DNA of 15,202 nucleotides, taken from assembly GCA_027013265.1 (NCBI GenBank), contig JALUXQ010000078.1, positions 1 through 15,202 on the forward strand. Reading direction: 5' to 3'. This document shows, one piece after another, positions 11,869 to 15,202 of this stretch (the first letter of the stretch is position 1; the number at the start of each line of letters is the position of its first letter). Under the pieces are notes generated by a model that was given only the letters and a program-made list of their open reading frames with translations, did not search any database and was not told the origin of the DNA. Both the position numbers and the translations under genes were made by a program. The stretch is from Campylobacteraceae bacterium. Lineage in GTDB: Bacteria; Campylobacterota; Campylobacteria; Campylobacterales; Sulfurospirillaceae.

Positions 11869-13074
11869 ATGAAATTTGAAAAATTTGAAGATACACTAAA
11901 AGCACTGAAAGACTCAATCGATACAACATTTGGCAAAGAGAAAGTTTTTTTAAGTGATGCCATAGATAGAGTATTGGCACAAGATATAGTTGCACAAAAT
12001 GACAACCCAGAGTTTCAAACAGCTTCTATGGATGGATATGCCATAAGAGCAGAAGATCAAGATATGGGCGTTTTAGAGATTATAGACTTTCAACCAGCTG
12101 GAAGTTATAAGGGAAACTTGGTCACTAAAGGAACTTGTGTTAAGACATTTACTGGCTCGTTGATGAGTGAAGGTAGTGACTCTTTGATACCAATTGAAAA
12201 TGTCGAAGTTGTTGGTGGCAAGATCAAGATTATCACTCCAGTTTCAAAGGGTTTCTCCTCTAGGCCTATTGGTGAAAACTATAAAAAAGGCGAAGTTTTA
12301 ATAAAAAAAGGCACCAAGATAGGTTATGCTGAAATAGGAGTGCTTGCCGAGCTTGGATATGTTCAGATATCTGTCTTTGTAAAACCTCGCATATCTATAC
12401 TCGCAACTGGAAGTGAAATTCTTGATTTTGGAGAAGAGAGAGTTAATATCTCTCAAATAAGAAGCTCAAACCATGTTACTATCGAAGCAATACTCAAAAA
12501 AGCTGGAGCTCAAACTATAAGATTAGAAATTGTAAAAGATGATAAATCAAAGATAGAAGAGGTGATAAAAGAGGCGCTAATAACGTCAGATATCTTAGTG
12601 ACAACAGGTGGAGTGAGTGTTGGGGATTTTGATTTTGTTAAAGAGGTTTTAGGAGACCTTAAACCACAATACATAGTAGATGGAGCCTTTATAAAACCAG
12701 GACGACATATAAAAATAGTCAAAATTGGACACAAGTACATATTTGCACTCCCTGGTTTTCCATATAGCTCAAGCGTAGGAGCATTTTTGTATATTTTACC
12801 TCTTTTGCGCTTTTTGAACGGACAAGAGTTTGATGCAAAGGTTGTAAAAGCTTATATGGATGAAGAGTACAAAAAACGCTCAAAATACAAAGAGTTTACA
12901 GCTTGCAATTTTGTACTAAAAGATGGTCGTGCTTGTGTAAATTTAGAAGGAAAGAAAGTCGGAAGTAGTGCGATTTTGAACAATATGCTCGATAGTGCGG
13001 CGCTTCTTTGCATAGATGAGGATACAAAAAGTATCAGCAAAGGTGACTTGGTTGATGTTATTTTGCTAAACTAG
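11869..13074 (+). CDS. moeA: Molybdopterin molybdenumtransferase MoeA
   Basis: A 401-residue MoeA. It inserts molybdenum from molybdate into adenylylated molybdopterin, the last general step of cofactor synthesis. Visible motifs are TASMDGYAIRAED with Asp55 (residues 51-63), TFTGSLMSEGSDSLIPIENV (93-112), ISILATGSEI (175-184), SQIRSSNHVTI (195-205), DILVTTGGVSVGDFDF with Asp253 (241-256) and FALPGFPYSS (292-301). The last usually reads G-L-P-G-N-P, so Phe replaces Asn here. The start has AAGGGA upstream. The gap from moaE is 17 nt. Its 3' end overlaps the opposite-strand VTT-protein gene by 17 nt. Confidence 0.96.
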   Translation: MKFEKFEDTLKALKDSIDTTFGKEKVFLSDAIDRVLAQDIVAQNDNPEFQTASMDGYAIRAEDQDMGVLEIIDFQPAGSYKGNLVTKGTCVKTFTGSLMSEGSDSLIPIENVEVVGGKIKIITPVSKGFSSRPIGENYKKGEVLIKKGTKIGYAEIGVLAELGYVQISVFVKPRISILATGSEILDFGEERVNISQIRSSNHVTIEAILKKAGAQTIRLEIVKDDKSKIEEVIKEALITSDILVTTGGVSVGDFDFVKEVLGDLKPQYIVDGAFIKPGRHIKIVKIGHKYIFALPGFPYSSSVGAFLYILPLLRFLNGQEFDAKVVKAYMDEEYKKRSKYKEFTACNFVLKDGRACVNLEGKKVGSSAILNNMLDSAALLCIDEDTKSISKGDLVDVILLN

Positions 13075-13486
13075 TGACATGTAAATATATATACATCAAA
13101 ACTCCATAGCGTATAAATTTTGCTGTAAAAACTAAAATTAAAAATTTCCACCAGTTGTATTTTAAAATTCCTGCTACAAAAGTTATTGGGTCACCTATGA
13201 TTGGAGCCCAAGATAGAAGCAAGGAGACAAAACCGTATCTTTGAAAGATTTTAGTAGCTTTTTGTATAGAGTTTTGTTTTATATAGGTTTTTTTGATAGC
13301 AAACTCTCTTAGGTATTTTCCTAATATATAGTTTATAAATGAGCCAATGGTGTTTCCAAAACTTGCTACAAATAAAGATATATACATAAGTTCTGGGGAA
13401 GCATGAAGTCTATATAAGAAAAATGCCTCGCTACCGCCTGGCAGTAGTGTGGCGGAGCTGAGGCTTATGAGAAATAGTGCTATCAA
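13058..13486 (-). CDS. Small YqaA/VTT-domain inner-membrane protein
   Basis: A 142-residue hydrophobic protein with about four membrane segments. It fits the YqaA branch of the VTT (DedA/SNARE-associated) superfamily: an early SATLLPGGSEAFFLYRL (residues 11-27), ASFGNTIGSFINYILGKYL (41-59), then QRYGFVSLLLSWAPIIGDPITFVAG (83-107), which is the G-x-x-x-x-P-x-x-G-D-x-x-x-x-x-x-G motif of the family, and KFLILVFTAKFIRYGVL near the end. DedA-like proteins affect lipid and ion homeostasis and some are undecaprenyl-phosphate flippases; a specific role is not established for YqaA types. The ATG overlaps the MFS gene stop by 4 nt (ATGA), so the two are co-translated. The 3' end overlaps moeA. Confidence 0.82.
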   Translation of the reverse strand: MIALFLISLSSATLLPGGSEAFFLYRLHASPELMYISLFVASFGNTIGSFINYILGKYLREFAIKKTYIKQNSIQKATKIFQRYGFVSLLLSWAPIIGDPITFVAGILKYNWWKFLILVFTAKFIRYGVLMYIYLHVTSLAK

Positions 13487-14799
13487 CGCAGAAAATTTTC
13501 TATCTCGTCTTTGTTTGTGTTTAGTGAGTTATATTTGACGATAAGGATATTTTCACTCTCGTTTTTGTACCACTCAATTATGCCATCTATATCGTGTAGA
13601 TTTTGAGCTCTATCTAGATTTATGTCGGAAAAACTAAGATATAAGTTTTTATTTATCTTTGGATTTGTGATGCTTGCTACTAGAAATAACCAAAAAAATG
13701 CTACTACTATGATGACGATAGCGATCTCTTTCATGCCATAATTTTGCAGAAAATATCCACCAAAGACACCGCCTATAAATGTTCCTATATAGCCAAATGA
13801 GTTGAAGATACCAAGAGCAGTACCTTTTTGGTGGATTCTAGGATATTTGCTTGCCATTGACTGCATGAGAGGTTCGTGCATGTTGAAACCTATAAAGAAG
13901 ATTACAACGCCTATAACAAAAATGATAGAAGAGTGGGCATAACCCATGATTGCATAACTTAGAGCAAAAAGTATGATTCCTAGCATCAACATCTCTTTTG
14001 CTTTATGGTATTTTTCACCGATGATTGCAGAAGGCGCCATCGCAATAACTCCACAAACCATAGCCGGTATATATACCATCCATAAATCTTTTTTCTCCCA
14101 GCCAAACTCTTTGAACATCAAAATCGGTATCACCAAAAATGCTAAAGTCATCATCCCCTTTTGTAACATATTTGTTATGTTCATCTTCATTAAATCTTTG
14201 TTTTGCAGGATTTCAAGCAGTCTTCTTTCGCTATTATCGTAGCTGTGCTCTATCTTTGGTGGATTTGCTACTTTTATGTATAGGATTGCAATTGCTAAAG
14301 CAGAAAAAATAGCTACCAAGAAAAATAGTTTATCAATACCCCAATAGCCTCCTATTAGAGGTCCTATCATCATGGACAGAGCAAATGATAAGGCTATACT
14401 TCCGCCCATGACCGCCATCGCTTTTGCTCTAACTTCTTCTTTAACCATATCACTTATCATAGCAGTTGCCACTGCTCCTATGGCTCCGGCTCCTTGTATA
14501 AATCGTCCAAGCATTAAACTATATATATCGCCACTATATGCACAAATGAGCGAACCAATTATAAAGATAATTAACCCTATGGTTATGGTTATCTTCCTTC
14601 CTATTTTATCTGAAAGCATACCAAATGGCACTTGCAGAAGCATTTGTGTCAGCGCATACCCACCTATCGTTATACCAACTAAAAATTCATTTGAGCCTTT
14701 GAGTCCAAGTGCATAAACTGAAAGCACAGGCAATACTATAAACAGGCCCATAAATCTCAATCCTATAATCGCTGTAATCGGCATGATTGTTTTCATCAT
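13483..14799 (-). CDS. yajR: YajR-like MFS transporter with C-terminal YAM-type domain
   Basis: A 438-residue major facilitator closely following E. coli YajR: GLRFMGLFIVLPVLSVYALG (residues 13-32), GGYALTQMLLQVPFG (46-60), motif A GMLSDKIGRK (60-69), LGRFIQGAGAIGAVATAMIS (96-115), and in the second half FIGFNMHEPLMQS and KGTALGIFNSFGYIGTFIGG. After the twelfth span, residues about 379-438 form a soluble tail (YLSFSDINLDRAQNLHDIDG, NILIVKYNSLNTNKDEIENFL) matching the small ferredoxin-like YAM domain of YajR. It is probably a proton-coupled exporter in the inner membrane; substrate unknown. AAGGA lies 7 nt before ATG 14799 (a second ATG follows directly). Confidence 0.88.
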   Translation of the reverse strand: MMKTIMPITAIIGLRFMGLFIVLPVLSVYALGLKGSNEFLVGITIGGYALTQMLLQVPFGMLSDKIGRKITITIGLIIFIIGSLICAYSGDIYSLMLGRFIQGAGAIGAVATAMISDMVKEEVRAKAMAVMGGSIALSFALSMMIGPLIGGYWGIDKLFFLVAIFSALAIAILYIKVANPPKIEHSYDNSERRLLEILQNKDLMKMNITNMLQKGMMTLAFLVIPILMFKEFGWEKKDLWMVYIPAMVCGVIAMAPSAIIGEKYHKAKEMLMLGIILFALSYAIMGYAHSSIIFVIGVVIFFIGFNMHEPLMQSMASKYPRIHQKGTALGIFNSFGYIGTFIGGVFGGYFLQNYGMKEIAIVIIVVAFFWLFLVASITNPKINKNLYLSFSDINLDRAQNLHDIDGIIEWYKNESENILIVKYNSLNTNKDEIENFLR

Positions 14800-14831
14800 T
14801 ATGTAATCCTTATAATTTTTAAATCGGAGTA

Positions 14832-14837
14832 ATTTTA
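14832..14837 (-). promoter_or_regulatory. -10 box (TAAAAT) for the yajR-VTT operon
   Basis: On the minus strand TTAGGGTAAAATTAC provides a TAAAAT box 32 nt before the yajR start, downstream of the terminator-like hairpin at 14880-14910. No -35 is apparent. Motif only. Confidence 0.4.
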
Positions 14838-14879
14838 CCCTAATTTTGCTTTAAAAAAGAAAAAGTTGTGAAAGAGGTG

Positions 14880-14910
14880 AGAAAGATTGGAATTTTAGTC
14901 CAATCTTTCT
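14880..14910 (-). terminator. Terminator hairpin after the Dsb-type gene
   Basis: A 12-bp perfect stem (AGAAAGATTGGA against TCCAATCTTTCT) with a 7-nt loop, 9 nt beyond the stop codon of the gene at 14920. Pyrimidine-rich sequence follows on the minus strand (CACCTCTTTC, later a CTTTTTCTTTTTT run). It separates that gene from yajR. Confidence 0.7.
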
Positions 14911-14919
14911 TAGAGCAAG

Positions 14920-15202
14920 CTATCTTGTTGGAGTTCCGTTTTCGTCAAATATCGTAGGAGTACCTCTTATAAGGCCTTTAGCTAAAAACTCTTTCATTTT
15001 GGCAATTTTTTCATTTGCAAATTTTTTATTTACCTCTTTGTATGAGTTATCACTACTGTTGGACGCTTTTCGCATAAGAGCATATAAGTTTGCATTTTTA
15101 GTGTTCTTTGCCTTCTGAAGTAGCCAGCTTGCTCTCATAGGAGATGATTCATGACCAGGGATTCTTAGAAACATAGGCATAACTACTACTTCTTTTGATT
15201 TT
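14920..15202 (-). CDS. Thioredoxin-fold (Dsb-type) protein, C-terminal part only
   Basis: The frame is open to the right edge; only the last 94 residues are visible, beginning KSKEVVVMPMFLRIPGHESS. The ending EFLAKGLIRGTPTIFDENGTPTR carries the R-G-T-P-T-x-F-x-x-x-G pattern of the cis-proline loop and last strand of thioredoxin-fold disulfide proteins, most like DsbC/DsbG- or DsbA-type domains. Residues MRASWLLQKAKNTKNANLYALM form the helical insertion typical of that group. The CxxC active site would be upstream, outside the window, so it cannot be confirmed. It is probably periplasmic. A hairpin terminator follows it. Confidence 0.7.
   Translation of the reverse strand, partial: KSKEVVVMPMFLRIPGHESSPMRASWLLQKAKNTKNANLYALMRKASNSSDNSYKEVNKKFANEKIAKMKEFLAKGLIRGTPTIFDENGTPTR

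Overview
The window looks like chromosome from an AT-rich Campylobacterota (Epsilonproteobacteria), probably a Sulfurimonas-like respiratory bacterium. This rests on the heavy use of A/T-ending codons, a futalosine-pathway menaquinone gene (mqnA), a HP0495-like DUF493 gene next to moaC, and promoters with a T-rich tract before an extended -10 box rather than a clear -35. The genus assignment is an inference; no rRNA gene is present.

Layout. (1) 1-954 (-): a class I aminotransferase cut by the left edge, divergent from (2) a plus-strand cluster at 1024-3602: LUD-domain protein, moaC, DUF493 protein and a 407-residue helical protein of unknown function. (3) Converging on it, a minus-strand operon at 8606-3616 (read right to left): a periplasmic binding protein of the putative selenate/phosphonate type, a Tat-exported molybdopterin-oxidoreductase-like alpha subunit, a four-cluster Fe-S beta subunit, and a gamma subunit joining an ethylbenzene-dehydrogenase-type heme domain to a c-type cytochrome domain. 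(4) gdhA and, upstream of it, mqnA on the minus strand. (5) A 418-base divergent intergenic region containing a 268-bp MITE-like element. (6) moaD-moaE-moeA on the plus strand. (7) Converging on moeA, a YajR-like MFS transporter followed by a small VTT/YqaA-type membrane protein. (8) The C-terminal end of a thioredoxin-fold (Dsb-type) protein, cut by the right edge.

How the parts fit. Molybdenum-cofactor genes (moaC on one side; moaD, moaE and moeA on the other) flank an operon with the subunit plan of type II DMSO-reductase-family enzymes (selenate, chlorate and perchlorate reductases, ethylbenzene and dimethylsulfide dehydrogenases). The beta and gamma subunits look fully equipped for electron transfer. 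The alpha subunit, though an intact 669-codon frame, is about 250 residues shorter than its relatives. It has no cysteine in its first 245 residues, so it cannot carry the usual FS0 cluster, and it lacks a recognisable Mo-ligating Asp segment. No NarJ/TorD-type chaperone gene is present. It is either a divergent oxyanion-linked enzyme or a complex whose catalytic subunit has been repurposed.

The second striking item is the 268-bp element at 10866-11133. It divides without remainder into terminal inverted repeats enclosing two long hairpins whose loops are complementary to each other at 24 of 25 positions, with a UUCG-type linker at the centre and flanking TAA direct repeats.
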